A stretch of 64,000 bases of DNA from PALSA-278 sp963760285 (GCA_963760285.1 CAVXCI010000003.1:310001-374000), one strand, 5' to 3'; counted from the stretch's first letter, positions 16,902 through 25,908 are shown. Made by a program: numbers and translations. The notes: generated by a model from the letters alone, not told the origin.

Positions 16902-18441
16902 ATGAAACGCTTTTTGTTTGCATTGCCGGTCGTGATCGCTGCTGTTGTTGGGGCGTCAGTTTCGCCAGCACCCTGGCGCAAAGAGTTTCATTTCGGGCGA
17001 TGCCAGTGCTTTCATCAATGCCGGGCGCCGATAAGCGGACTCCTGTTTCCGGGCAAAACCTTTTTTTCCAGACAACGTCTTATTCCGCCGGGAGCCAGGC
17101 CAATTGGGTGGCCGTTGCCGACCTCAATAAGGATGGTATTCCCGATTTGGTGGTGACCAACCCGGATAGCACCTCGGTCAGCGTTCTGCTGGGCAATGGC
17201 GATGGCACTTTCAAGAAGGAAGTGCAATACCCCACGGGCGAATGGCCCGTTGGCGTGGTGATCGCGGACTTCAACGGCGACGGAAATCTGGACCTCGCCG
17301 TGACGGCCTACAAGAGCGGTGCTGTGGACGTCCTGCTGGGAAACGGCGACGGCACTTTTCAGCACTACATCATTTCGACGGTCAGCTTCAATCCGTTCAG
17401 CCCGGTCACCGGCGACTTCAATGGCGACGGGATTCCCGATATCGCCGTTCTGGTTTGCGCCAACGTGGGATGCGGGGGAACTTCAATGTGGCGGTGATGC
17501 TGGGCAACGGCGACGGAAGCTTTGGCCCGCAGACAAATTACGCCGCGGGACAATACGCCACGGCGCTGGCCACCGCCGATTTCAACCGCGATGGTCTGCC
17601 TGACCTGGCCGCGGTGAACGAGTGCGGTGCGGGAGGCTGCAATGCGCGCGGCTCCGTGGGGATTTACCTGGGAAAGGGCAACGGAACATTTAAGAACGCC
17701 ATGAACAACGCTGCGGGATATGCGGCAACGTCCGTGGCCGTGGCGGATTTCAACCACGACGGCAAGCTGGACCTGGCGGTTGCCGATAGCTGCTCTGTTC
17801 CCTTGAACAACGGGTGTTCCACGAGCACCGGCGTCTATTCCATTCTGCTGGGCAACGGCGATGGCACTTTTCAAGCGCATCAGGACTACACTACCGGGAA
17901 GGGGAATCTCGGCGTGGTTACCGCGGCGGACTTCAGCGGCGATGGCCATCCGGACCTGGCGTTCACTGCCGGCAAATCCGTGAAGGTGGTTCTTGGTAAC
18001 GGAGACGGCACGTTTCAGGCGCCTCTCCAATACAGCGTCACCAACCCCTATTGGATTCTGGCGGCGGATTTGAACGGCGGCGGCCGCCGCTCCTATGACC
18101 TGGCGGTTCCCAATTTCACCAGCAACACCGTGTCCGTGCTGCTGAATGAATCCAGCGTTCACATAACTCTGGGCAGTTCTCCCAACCCGTCGCAGGAAGG
18201 GCAGTCGGTGACGTTTACCGCCAACGTTTCCGCCGCGGTGCAGGGACTGGGCGTCCCCACGGGCGCGGTCACCTTCGCCAGCGGCAACAACTTTAGCAAC
18301 GCGAATGTAGTCAATGGCGTGGCTACTCTAACGATGCCCATCAACCAGCCCGGGACCTACAGCGTCACCGCCACCTACACCGGCGATGTGCATTTCAATC
18401 CCCGTCGCAGCACGCCGATCATCCAGACTGTGAATCAGTAG
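16902..18441 (+). pseudogene. Secreted FG-GAP/VCBS-repeat protein, interrupted by two -1 frameshifts
   Basis: The signal peptide (MKRFLFALPVVIAAVVG) begins at ATG 16902, after AAGGGGA. The frame is then lost in a GGGG run (16950-16953). Adding one G restores GVSFASTLAQ and reads into the first repeat (VAVADLNKDGIPDLVVTNPD). A second loss in the GGGGG run at 17474-17478 is again repaired by one G, giving CGGNFNVAVMLGNGDGSF. At least six FG-GAP repeats with calcium-loop patterns (DFNGDGNLDLAV, DFNRDGLPDLAA, DFNHDGKLDLAV) follow, then a C-terminal Ig-like domain (Big_3 type). The repaired product would be about 513 aa, exported and probably a beta-propeller adhesin or carbohydrate-binding protein. 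Both lesions lie in G homopolymers, so sequencing error is a serious alternative. Confidence 0.75.
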
Positions 18442-18474
18442 TCCCCAGACCTAGGCCCCCCAAACCGTCATTTC

Positions 18475-18560
18475 TAATAGGGACACATGTAACAGTCATA
18501 AAACTGCAACTCCAATACAATCAATAACATACACCTTTCTAACCGGGACACTTTTAAGCA
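18475..18560. repeat. AT-rich spacer with two GGGACAC boxes
   Basis: AATAGGGACACATGTAAC (from about 18477) and ACCGGGACACTTTTAAGC (from about 18542) are imperfect direct copies in a markedly AT-rich stretch unlike its GC-rich surroundings. GGGACAC/GTGTCCC ends are familiar from several insertion-sequence families. There is no transposase or target duplication, so at most this is a remnant. Confidence 0.3.
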
Positions 18561-18596
18561 TCTGTTTTCATCCCATTTCAACCACGGCAAATGAAC

Positions 18597-19055
18597 TCAA
18601 TTGGCGTCATCTCTGTTGTAGTGGCGGGCGATCATGCGCTTGGTCAGCAGGACCAGGCCGAACGTCTGCGTCCATTCGGAAACGATGTTGCCTACCACCT
18701 GGCCCCATTTTCCTTCGGAGTCCATTTTGATGTAGAGCACCGTCCAGAAAATTCCGGTGACCAGCAGAAAAATGGTGAGGGAGTGGTCGCGCATCCACTC
18801 GAACGGTTCCGGCAATGGTTCAGGTGGCACTTTGCGGCTTTGCGTGGAATTTTTCTCGTAGAGATGCTTGGTGGCGAAGACAGTAACCACTACGCCGGAC
18901 CAGTCGGCGATAGCGTTGCCGAAGAACGATCCCCAGTGCGTAGCGGGATCGGACACAATATAAAGCACGATCCATACCGTCAGGAGCAGGGAGGAGCCCA
19001 AGCTCAGGGGATGCTCCAAGATAAAATTCCACGCGCGGTTCTTCCGTTTGGCCAT
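18597..19055 (-). CDS. Four-helix membrane protein built from an internal duplication
   Basis: This is a 152-aa protein with four predicted membrane helices in two homologous halves. Half one (ILEHPLSLGSSLLLTVWIVLY, then HWGSFFGNAIADWSGVVVTVF) aligns with half two (MRDHSLTIFLLVTGIFWTVLY, then KWGQVVGNIVSEWTQTFGLVL). Conserved positions include the H, L, W, VLYI, WG, GN and W residues. I do not recognise a characterised family. ATG 19055 follows GGAGA. It is divergent from the methyltransferase gene. Function unknown; the fold suggests a small channel, transporter or sensor. Confidence 0.75.
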   Translation of the reverse strand: MAKRKNRAWNFILEHPLSLGSSLLLTVWIVLYIVSDPATHWGSFFGNAIADWSGVVVTVFATKHLYEKNSTQSRKVPPEPLPEPFEWMRDHSLTIFLLVTGIFWTVLYIKMDSEGKWGQVVGNIVSEWTQTFGLVLLTKRMIARHYNRDDAN

Positions 19056-19190
19056 CGGCGGTCTCCACTTTTGTGCTCGCGGCAGAATGATTCCAGAAAC
19101 GGGTTGCTTACCGCGGGCGCAGCATGATTACATTCCTTGCCGCCTGGGACAATCCCTCGCGGCCAGCCAGCAAGTCTTCGGAGACCAGCC

Positions 19191-19913
19191 ATGCGCGCCA
19201 CGGATTTTGAGTTCAAATACCGCTTCTGGATTATCACAGCAATATTCTTTGGCGCCTTCTGGTTCGATCGCGTTGACCACGTGGGAATCTCCGACTGGCT
19301 GGCTCACCACATGATGGGACTCCCGATGAATGTGGATTCACCAGCCGTCGGACGCGGCGTTCTAATCGTTTTCTGGACGGCGGTGCTAATCGCTGGCGTG
19401 GCGTCCATGATTCGCACCTGGGCCGGAGCTTACCTGCACAGCTCGGTGGTGCATGACGTCGAGTTTCACAGCGACCGGCTGGTGGCGGACGGCCCGTACC
19501 GGCATATGCGCAATCCACTGTATCTGGGAACGGTCTTGCTGGCGGTGGCGATCGGCCTGCTGGCGTCGCGCGTAGGATTTCTTTTTCTGGTGGCGGGAAT
19601 GATGGTGTTCACGCTGCGGCTGATTCTGCGGGAAGAGCGCAATCTGTCCGCGTCGCAAGGGGAAAGTTACCAGGAATTTTTGCGGCGCGTGCCGCGGCTG
19701 GTGCCATCGTTGCGCGCGCGTGTTCCGCCGGGCGGAGCCAAACCGAATTGGGCGGACGGATTCACCGGCGAAACTTTCATGTGGGGCTGCACGGCGGCGC
19801 TGGCCGCGCTGGCGATCACGCTGCGCTCGCGTCCATTCTGGATTGTGCTGTGCGCCGGATTCGCGATTTATTTTGCGCAGACTTTTTACCGCAAACGGCA
19901 TCCAGCGGAATAG
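19191..19913 (+). CDS. ICMT/PEMT-like integral membrane methyltransferase
   Basis: This is a 240-aa protein with about six membrane helices. The signature GPYRHMRNPLYLG followed about 50 residues later by LREERNLSASQGESYQEFLRRVPRLVP is typical of isoprenylcysteine carboxyl methyltransferase and phospholipid methyltransferase relatives, where it forms the S-adenosylmethionine and substrate site. Substrate in bacteria is generally unknown. ATG 19191 follows GGAGACCAGCC. Two small membrane-protein genes follow on the same strand. Confidence 0.85.
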   Translation: MRATDFEFKYRFWIITAIFFGAFWFDRVDHVGISDWLAHHMMGLPMNVDSPAVGRGVLIVFWTAVLIAGVASMIRTWAGAYLHSSVVHDVEFHSDRLVADGPYRHMRNPLYLGTVLLAVAIGLLASRVGFLFLVAGMMVFTLRLILREERNLSASQGESYQEFLRRVPRLVPSLRARVPPGGAKPNWADGFTGETFMWGCTAALAALAITLRSRPFWIVLCAGFAIYFAQTFYRKRHPAE

Positions 19914-19987
19914 GGCTGGCGTCCGGGTCGCAGGACAGGTATCTTAGATAGCCGCTCCAGACGGATGATCATTGCGAGAGGAGACAC

Positions 19988-20146
19988 ATGTTCATACTTC
20001 TAGTGCTGGCCATATTCGTGGTGATCGCCATGATTGGGACGCTGCCGATCTGGCCGCACAGCAAGCAGTGGGGCCACGGGCCGTCGGGATTCGCGGCGGT
20101 GGTGATCCTGATTATCCTCGCGGTTCTGCTTTATATTTCGCGATAA
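19988..20146 (+). CDS. DUF3309 tiny membrane protein
   Basis: This is a 52-aa protein with two hydrophobic segments flanking the motif LPIWPHSKQWGHGPSG, which matches the DUF3309 signature (LPxWPxSxxWGYGPSG). The start ATG 19988 follows GAGAGGAGACAC. The family is common in bacteria and its function is unknown. It is likely transcribed with, or just after, the methyltransferase gene. Confidence 0.85.
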   Translation: MFILLVLAIFVVIAMIGTLPIWPHSKQWGHGPSGFAAVVILIILAVLLYISR

Positions 20147-20268
20147 GCGCCGCGGCGGAATTCCATCCGTATCGTTCCCAACGGAAACTCTCGCCTTTGG
20201 CCGCGGACCGTGGGAACATATTGCTGTTCAGTCCGGTTGAAATTCGGCGGCACTGAATCGGAGGCATC

Positions 20269-20436
20269 ATGCTGCAATGGGCAGTGATCTTCTTCATCGT
20301 GGCTGTCATCGCGGGCGTCCTGGGGTTTGCTGGAATCATGGTGGCCGCCGCGGGAATCGCCAAAATATTCTTCTATATTTTCCTCATTCTGTTTCTCATC
20401 TCGCTGATTGGCCATCTGACCAAGAAGAAAGCCTGA
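20269..20436 (+). CDS. DUF1328 tiny membrane protein (UPF0391)
   Basis: This is a 55-aa protein that is hydrophobic over its whole length: MLQWAVIFFIVAVIAGVLGF, then GIAKIFFYIFLILFLISL. It matches the DUF1328 pattern (M-L-x-W-A, LGFxGI, GIAKI). ATG 20269 follows GGAGGCATC. In other bacteria such proteins are often stress-induced, but no function is established. The upstream spacer (20147-20268) contains GTTCCCAACGG and CCGTGGGAAC arms that may form a hairpin or operator. Confidence 0.85.
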   Translation: MLQWAVIFFIVAVIAGVLGFAGIMVAAAGIAKIFFYIFLILFLISLIGHLTKKKA

Positions 20437-20533
20437 CGCGCGAACGGAAGTTCACCAAAACGCATGGCCGCGCGGGCGGCGTCCAGCGCCAAGGGCCGCG
20501 GATACTTCCGCGCGAAATTCGCGCTTTCCGGCG

Positions 20534-21493
20534 CTAGTTCGCCTGGACGAATTCCTCCATGTTGCGGGCGAGCCCGGCGGTGAACGGACAGGCGGTGATC
20601 CCGATGGAAGTACACATGAACTGCAGCGTGTTCTGATGTTGGTAAAAAGTTGAGGAGACATAGGCCTTTTTGACGTTGGGACCGACGGCGACCCAGGCGA
20701 CCTGACCCCCGCCGAAGCGGTTGTCGTTGCCGGATTCGTCAAAGGTAATGATGAGCAGGCCATTGCCGGGAGTGTTGAAGTTGGCGTTCTGGACCAGCGG
20801 GTCAATGTTGGCTTGCAACCACATGTCGATGTCGGAGAGAAGCGTGGAGTTGGGGCAATTGGGATCGCCGTTGGGACAATCGTGGCCGTCATCAATGAGA
20901 TTGGGAACGATGAAAGAGTAATTCGGAAGGGAGTTGCCGGCCAAGTCGGCGGCAAATTGCGTGAAGGGAACCAGATTCTGCAGCTGGGCGGGACTGTTGC
21001 GCACATCAGAAAAATAAGAAAGCGGATTGTGGCGCTGCGCGTATTCGCCGGAATCGCCTCCGTCATATCCCTGATGCGGAATGCTTTCGGAATATTCCTT
21101 CCAGGTGAGGCCGGCGGCGAGAATGTGGCGGACAATATTGTCCTGATAAACGGTGCCGCCGAAGCTGTCGTTATTGGTGATGATCTGGCCAGTGGTAATC
21201 ATGAAATAATTGCCGATGGAAGGATGAGTGTTGGCATAGTAGCCATTGGAATAGGCATATGCGGTGGCCAGGCCGTTCAGATAAGGCATGCTGGCGCTGC
21301 CGATGACGCTGCTGTAGTTCTGGTTTTCTTCCATGACGATAAATACGTGCTGGAAGGGAATGACGCCGGGGCCAGCCACGGTGTTTTGATTGCCGTCGGG
21401 ATGCGCCAATCCTTTTGATGTGACGAGGGCGGAAAAGAAAAGGGCGATGATGATGGTACCGAATGCAGTGGCGGAGCGACGAGAAATGCGCAT
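20534..21493 (-). CDS. Secreted phosphoesterase (phospholipase C/acid phosphatase-like, PF04185 type)
   Basis: This is a 319-aa protein with an N-terminal signal (ATAFGTIIIALFFSALVTSKGLA). The family opening HVFIVMEENQNYSSVIG and the downstream PNYSFIVPNLIDDGHDCPNGD and LLIITFDESGNDN segments are classic for the bacterial phosphoesterase family of the alkaline-phosphatase superfamily. The metal-site residues E (MEEN), D and H (DDGHD) and D/E (FDESG) are present. It should hydrolyse phospholipids or other phosphate esters outside the cytoplasm. ATG 21493 follows AAGGAGAATCCA. It is convergent with the DUF1328 gene. Confidence 0.88.
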   Translation of the reverse strand: MRISRRSATAFGTIIIALFFSALVTSKGLAHPDGNQNTVAGPGVIPFQHVFIVMEENQNYSSVIGSASMPYLNGLATAYAYSNGYYANTHPSIGNYFMITTGQIITNNDSFGGTVYQDNIVRHILAAGLTWKEYSESIPHQGYDGGDSGEYAQRHNPLSYFSDVRNSPAQLQNLVPFTQFAADLAGNSLPNYSFIVPNLIDDGHDCPNGDPNCPNSTLLSDIDMWLQANIDPLVQNANFNTPGNGLLIITFDESGNDNRFGGGQVAWVAVGPNVKKAYVSSTFYQHQNTLQFMCTSIGITACPFTAGLARNMEEFVQAN

Positions 21494-21650
21494 TGGATTC
21501 TCCTTGTCCTGAAAGCCTAGTGGTAGAGACGCGAACAGGATGATACAACTTTGCGGGGCGGATATTTAATCTCCGTGAAACTTTGCGCCGGTGAATTGCA
21601 GGCCCAGGTTGAAGGCCGAGGCCCGCGGGGTTAAGATGTAAGCAGGCGGC

Positions 21651-21896
21651 ATGAGCAGAGCGGCGACAATACGGTCGAAATTTGTAACCGCGGAAGAGAC
21701 GGCGCGGATTCTGGGAGTGCCAGCATCGCGGGCGCAGGAAATTATCGCGCTGGTGAGTAGCAACGGCCATACAAGGGCGCATTCCGGCGGCCGTGCCGAC
21801 CGCACGGTGAGAATTGTGCTGAAAGCGCGGCATTCCTCCACCGCCGCGCCAAGAAAGAAGTCCGCCCGTGGCCGAACCTCCGCAAAAGCGCGCTAG
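21651..21896 (+). CDS. Small HTH-like protein upstream of TIR-like gene
   Basis: This is an 81-aa protein. Residues 12-36 (FVTAEETARILGVPASRAQEIIALV) look like a helix-turn-helix of the excisionase or antitoxin kind, and the last 25 residues are strongly basic (PRKKSARGRTSAKAR). Its 3' end overlaps the next gene by 29 bp, which implies translational coupling. The pairing of a small basic DNA-binding protein with a putative NAD- or nucleotide-acting partner resembles a toxin-antitoxin or defence layout, but this is inference only. Confidence 0.65.
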   Translation: MSRAATIRSKFVTAEETARILGVPASRAQEIIALVSSNGHTRAHSGGRADRTVRIVLKARHSSTAAPRKKSARGRTSAKAR

Positions 21897-22485
21897 CGTT
21901 TTTCTCAATATTCCCTATGACAGAGATTTTCGGGAGTTGTACCTCGCCTACATTTGCGGGATCAGCGCGTTCGGACTGGCGCCGCGGGCCTCGCTGGAAA
22001 TTCCCGGCGGCGGGCGACGGCTGGATAGGATTTTCGCGTTGATCCAGGAGTGCCCGTATTCCGTTCATGATCTTTCGCGTGTGGAGCTTTCGAGGACCCT
22101 CCCGCAGACGCCGCGATTCAACATGCCGTTCGAACTGGGACTGGCGGTAGCATGGGAACGGATGCGCGAACACAAGCATGTATGGTTCGCGTTTGAGACG
22201 CACAAGCACCGGCTGAGCAAATCGTTGAGCGATCTGGACGGGACGGACGTTTACGCCCACGGCGGAAAAGCGGGCGGCGTGTTTCGCGAGCTGGGCAACG
22301 CGCTGTTGCGAGAAGGGCGTCAACCCACGGTGCAGCAGATGCGCGCAATTCATCGCGAAGTGAAGGCGAATCTTCCGGCCATCGTGAGAGCAGCGGGGAC
22401 GAAATCAGTGTTCGCGGCGCGGGCTTTCAAGGAGATTTGCGTACTGGCCAGCGCGGCGGCGGAGAAAATTGTGAGGGCGAAATGA
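21868..22485 (+). CDS. TIR-like / nucleoside-deoxyribosyltransferase-fold protein of unknown function
   Basis: This is a 205-aa protein with a GTG start inside the preceding gene. The order of elements fits a TIR-like Rossmann variant: strand 1 VFLNIPYDRDF (11-21), then GLAPRASLEIPGGGRRLDRIFALIQECPYSVHDLSRVE (36-73), then PRFNMPFELGLAVA (82-95). In TIR-like and nucleoside deoxyribosyltransferase families the Glu of an N-x-x-[FY]-E-L-G motif is catalytic; here it would be Glu89. The C-terminal half (SLSDLDGTDVYAHGG onward) is specific to this family, which I know only as hypothetical. Its stop overlaps the next start (ATGA). Confidence 0.6.
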   Translation: MAEPPQKRASVFLNIPYDRDFRELYLAYICGISAFGLAPRASLEIPGGGRRLDRIFALIQECPYSVHDLSRVELSRTLPQTPRFNMPFELGLAVAWERMREHKHVWFAFETHKHRLSKSLSDLDGTDVYAHGGKAGGVFRELGNALLREGRQPTVQQMRAIHREVKANLPAIVRAAGTKSVFAARAFKEICVLASAAAEKIVRAK

Positions 22486-23531
22486 AAGCATGGCGAGTGA
22501 AGAAACCGGGGCCAGTGGAATCCGGTCCGATGGAGTTTGGCGAGGTGGACAGGCCGAAACCGGAACGCGGAGAAGTTTTGGTGCGCGTGCGGGCGTGCGG
22601 CGTGTGCCGCACGGACCTGCACGTGACGGAAGGCGACCTGGCGGTTCGCAAAGAACACGTGATTCCCGGGCATCAGATTGTGGGAATCGTGGAGGAAATG
22701 GGCCCGGAGAAAGTTGAAGAGGGCGCGCCTGGAACGAGGAAAACTGCTGGCGCCAAACGGCGATTGAAAATCGGCGAGCGCGTGGGCATCGCGTGGCTGC
22801 ACTCCACGGATGGGACCTGCGAATACTGCCGCAGCGGGCGGGAAAATCTGTGCGACCACGCAGAGTTCACGGGCTGGACTGTGGACGGCGGGTATGCGGA
22901 GTACGCGCTGGCGGATGAGGGGTTTGCGTATACGATTCCCGAGGGATTCGCGGACGAGCACGCCGCACCGCTGCTCTGCGCGGGGATTATCGGATTTCGC
23001 TGCCTGCGCGTTTCAGGAATTGAGCGCGGAGGGCGTCTGGGATTTTACGGGTTTGGCGCGGCGGCGCACGTGGCTATTCAAGTGGCGCGGCACTGGGGAG
23101 TGGAAGTTTACGCGTCTACGCGCGACGTGCGGCATCAAAAGCTGGCGATGGAACTGGGAGCAAAGTGGGCCGGAGGAACGGTGGCGGAGCCGCCCGAAAA
23201 ATTGGATGCCGCGATTATTTTTGCGCCGGCAGGAGAGATTGTGCCGCCGGCGCTGGCGGCGTTAAAAAAAGGCGGGACCCTGGTGCTGGGCGGGATTCAC
23301 ATGAGCGAGATTCCGGCGATGGACTACGATTTGCTTTACGGCGAGAGGGTGATCCGCAGCGTGGCCAACAATACGCGGCAGGACGGGGAAGATTTTCTCC
23401 GCGTGGCGGCGGAGATTCCCATCCACACAGAAGTGGAGAGTTTTTCGCTGAGCGACGCGGACAAGGCGTTGGTAAGATTGAAAAAGGATGCGATAACAGG
23501 GGCCGCGGTAATTCGCGTGGCGGAGAAGTAA
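22482..23531 (+). CDS. Zinc-dependent alcohol dehydrogenase (MDR superfamily)
   Basis: This is a 349-aa protein. The catalytic zinc ligands are visible as Cys39 in ACGVCRTDLH and His64 in IPGHQIVG. The structural zinc loop DGTCEYCRSGRENLC keeps three Cys; the first usual Cys is replaced, possibly by Asp. A Rossmann NAD(P) domain follows (LGFYGFGAAAHVAIQVARHWG). WTVDGGYAEYALAD is typical of AdhA/AdhP-like bacterial enzymes. The start ATG 22482 overlaps the previous stop by 4 bp, with GAGGG upstream, so translation is coupled to the TIR-like gene. Confidence 0.88.
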   Translation: MKAWRVKKPGPVESGPMEFGEVDRPKPERGEVLVRVRACGVCRTDLHVTEGDLAVRKEHVIPGHQIVGIVEEMGPEKVEEGAPGTRKTAGAKRRLKIGERVGIAWLHSTDGTCEYCRSGRENLCDHAEFTGWTVDGGYAEYALADEGFAYTIPEGFADEHAAPLLCAGIIGFRCLRVSGIERGGRLGFYGFGAAAHVAIQVARHWGVEVYASTRDVRHQKLAMELGAKWAGGTVAEPPEKLDAAIIFAPAGEIVPPALAALKKGGTLVLGGIHMSEIPAMDYDLLYGERVIRSVANNTRQDGEDFLRVAAEIPIHTEVESFSLSDADKALVRLKKDAITGAAVIRVAEK

Positions 23532-23572
23532 GGAGCGGCCGGGATATCCGGCGTGAAAGAACGAGGAGAAAG

Positions 23573-25906
23573 ATGGCCAATATCAGCATGAGCGTGGATG
23601 GAAAAAGCGTCCCAGTGCCTCCCACATGCGTGGCGGACCTGGGAAAAACGGCGGATGATCTCAATTTTATTTTCGACGGTAGTCTGAAGGGTTTCCTCGC
23701 CGGACCGCTTTCGGCGGTGCCGAAGAACACTTCGGGAAGCGTGGCGCTGGATGCGGGGAACCCCTGCTGGAAGTTGGACGGGAGCCCGGCGACATTTTCG
23801 CTGAAAGCAAAAACGCAGGGAAGCGTGAGCATTGTGGCGCCGGGGCAGAGTCTGTTTCAATACTCGCCGGACGTGGAGAATTCAGGCGGCGATCCAGTGA
23901 AGGTGCAGGGAAGACCGGATGCGTGCTACGTGGTGATGGCGCTGCAATTCAACATCAGCGGCGACCTTTCGGCCAAAGTGCCGGTGGGTGCGGTGGGGGT
24001 AACGACGGATGCGGGCGGGTCGGTGGCGTACACAGTGAAGAATTACAAGCCGTTTGATCCGCAAACGACAGTGCAAGACGCGCTCCTGGCGGCCATCGGC
24101 GGATTTACTCTGCCGCTGCATCAGAACACGCTGGCGAATCTGCAAGATGAAGAGTGCATTTACTACGAATTTGACGGCGCGATGAACGTGGGATTCGGCG
24201 CGACGGTCGGATTGAGCGGGCAGGTGGGCGGCTCGGCGCTGGCGCAGATGGGCGACGCATTGAGCAAGGGGGGCGGACTGGTGAGCACGCCGGGACTGAA
24301 GCCGATGAACGCGTCACTAAACGCGTCGTTATCGGCAAAGTTCAACTGGACGCGCAATTTTCAATGTTTTCTGGAGCGGAAGAAACCGAATGCCGCGAAG
24401 ATGGGCGGAGCGGTGCTGCACATTTGCGCCGGCCGGGATTCGCAGCGGGCCATTCAACTCCAAATTGACGCGGGAATTTCGCCGCTGGGAGATCCCAAAC
24501 TCTGCGTGGATTCAAAGCAGATGACGCAGTGGGTGTCGCAAACAGTACAAAGCTCAACAGGCGTGCCAATACCGGCGCCGTTGCTATCGGCGGCCAGCGG
24601 AGAAATGCAGAAGTACGTGGGCGACTCGAACAAGTGGCTGGCGGGACTGTTCCAGAAAGTTACCGACGCGGGCATCACGCTGGCGCTCTATTACCAATCA
24701 GAATCGAAATTCACCAGCGCGTTCACGTGGAACTTTGATTTTGAGAATGCTCAGGCTCAAATGGCGTGGGATGCGGCGATGGCGGGAGACTTCCTGAAGG
24801 CACTAGCCACGGGCGCGGTGACGCTGGATCCGGGATCGGGCTACGAGCAGATGCACTTCCGCGAGACGGGCGTGAAGCTGACGATCTTCGGATTGTGGAA
24901 GGAAGCCAGTCTGGAGAAATATTTTGACTCCGCCAGCGTGAGCTATCAATCGGACGGGCATTTCCATTTGCAGGGCCAGGCGGGGCAGGTCGTCACCACC
25001 GCGAACAATGCAAAGACCACGAGCACGACGGTCTATCTGAGCGCGACGGGAACAGGCGCGAGCAATGATGCGGGCACACAGATCAACGCCACGGGAATGC
25101 AGATCCAACTGCACGGAATTCTGGATAGCACTGGCGAAAGCAAACAGGCGACGCGGCTTACGAAATTGCTGCAGGCGCTGGGAGGGGAAGTGCCCGCGGC
25201 AACGGGGCAGGCGCTGGTTTCGATGGGAAAACTGTTCCAGAAGCTGGGAACGAAGCCGTCGCTGGACGTGCATTTGATTTACGAGATGAGCGCGCTGAGC
25301 CGGCTGTTGTCCGATGAATACGTAAACGGGAAACAGGCCGCGCCGCCGCACATCGAGGACGAAGACAATTGGATCGCCTACTCGCAGGCGTCGGATGCGG
25401 TGGACAGCGATCCAGTGGATTTTCTGTCGCGGCAGATGACGCTGGCCGAAGACATTTATTCGACGTATGACGACTGGCGGAAGTTCAACTGTCTGCTGAA
25501 TCAGTTCACTGACGGGGAGCCGAATCCCACGCCGCTGTTGGACAAGGCGGACCGCACGAGTTGGGCGCCGTACAGTCCAGCGATTATCCGGCAGGGGTTT
25601 GGCGAGATGCTGACGGACGAACAGGCCAACATGATGAAGGTTTACTTCGCCGCGGGACAGCAGTATATGAATCTATGCGGCGACATTCAGGAAACGATTC
25701 AGGAATTGACGCCGGTGGCGAGCGTAGAGTGGGGAGTATTTTTTGCAAAGCTGCAGGCCATCGCCGCGGCGGATATTGACGCCTGGTTTGGACCGGTGGT
25801 GATGCTGGCGATGGCAGCGTCATGCCGGTGCGAAGCGGCGACGGTGACGGGAATGAAAATTATTCCCGCAAGCGCAGGAGGAAGCACGACGATTAGTTTG
25901 AAGTGA
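23573..25906 (+). CDS. Large protein of unknown function (777 aa)
   Basis: There is no signal peptide or membrane helix. ATG 23573 follows an ideal GAGGAG. The N-terminal 270 residues are rich in beta strand and small residues (MSVDGKSVPVPPTCVADLGKT, FSLKAKTQGSVSIVAPGQSL). The middle contains SKFTSAFTWNFDFENAQAQMAWDAAMAGDFLKALA. The C-terminal third is helical (LSRQMTLAEDIYSTYDDWRKFNCLLNQFTDGEPNP). I do not recognise a family. The gene follows the alcohol dehydrogenase by 41 bp. Possible roles include an extracellular or contractile-system effector or a structural protein; nothing visible decides. Confidence 0.7.
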   Translation: MANISMSVDGKSVPVPPTCVADLGKTADDLNFIFDGSLKGFLAGPLSAVPKNTSGSVALDAGNPCWKLDGSPATFSLKAKTQGSVSIVAPGQSLFQYSPDVENSGGDPVKVQGRPDACYVVMALQFNISGDLSAKVPVGAVGVTTDAGGSVAYTVKNYKPFDPQTTVQDALLAAIGGFTLPLHQNTLANLQDEECIYYEFDGAMNVGFGATVGLSGQVGGSALAQMGDALSKGGGLVSTPGLKPMNASLNASLSAKFNWTRNFQCFLERKKPNAAKMGGAVLHICAGRDSQRAIQLQIDAGISPLGDPKLCVDSKQMTQWVSQTVQSSTGVPIPAPLLSAASGEMQKYVGDSNKWLAGLFQKVTDAGITLALYYQSESKFTSAFTWNFDFENAQAQMAWDAAMAGDFLKALATGAVTLDPGSGYEQMHFRETGVKLTIFGLWKEASLEKYFDSASVSYQSDGHFHLQGQAGQVVTTANNAKTTSTTVYLSATGTGASNDAGTQINATGMQIQLHGILDSTGESKQATRLTKLLQALGGEVPAATGQALVSMGKLFQKLGTKPSLDVHLIYEMSALSRLLSDEYVNGKQAAPPHIEDEDNWIAYSQASDAVDSDPVDFLSRQMTLAEDIYSTYDDWRKFNCLLNQFTDGEPNPTPLLDKADRTSWAPYSPAIIRQGFGEMLTDEQANMMKVYFAAGQQYMNLCGDIQETIQELTPVASVEWGVFFAKLQAIAAADIDAWFGPVVMLAMAASCRCEAATVTGMKIIPASAGGSTTISLK

Positions 25907-25908
25907 AG

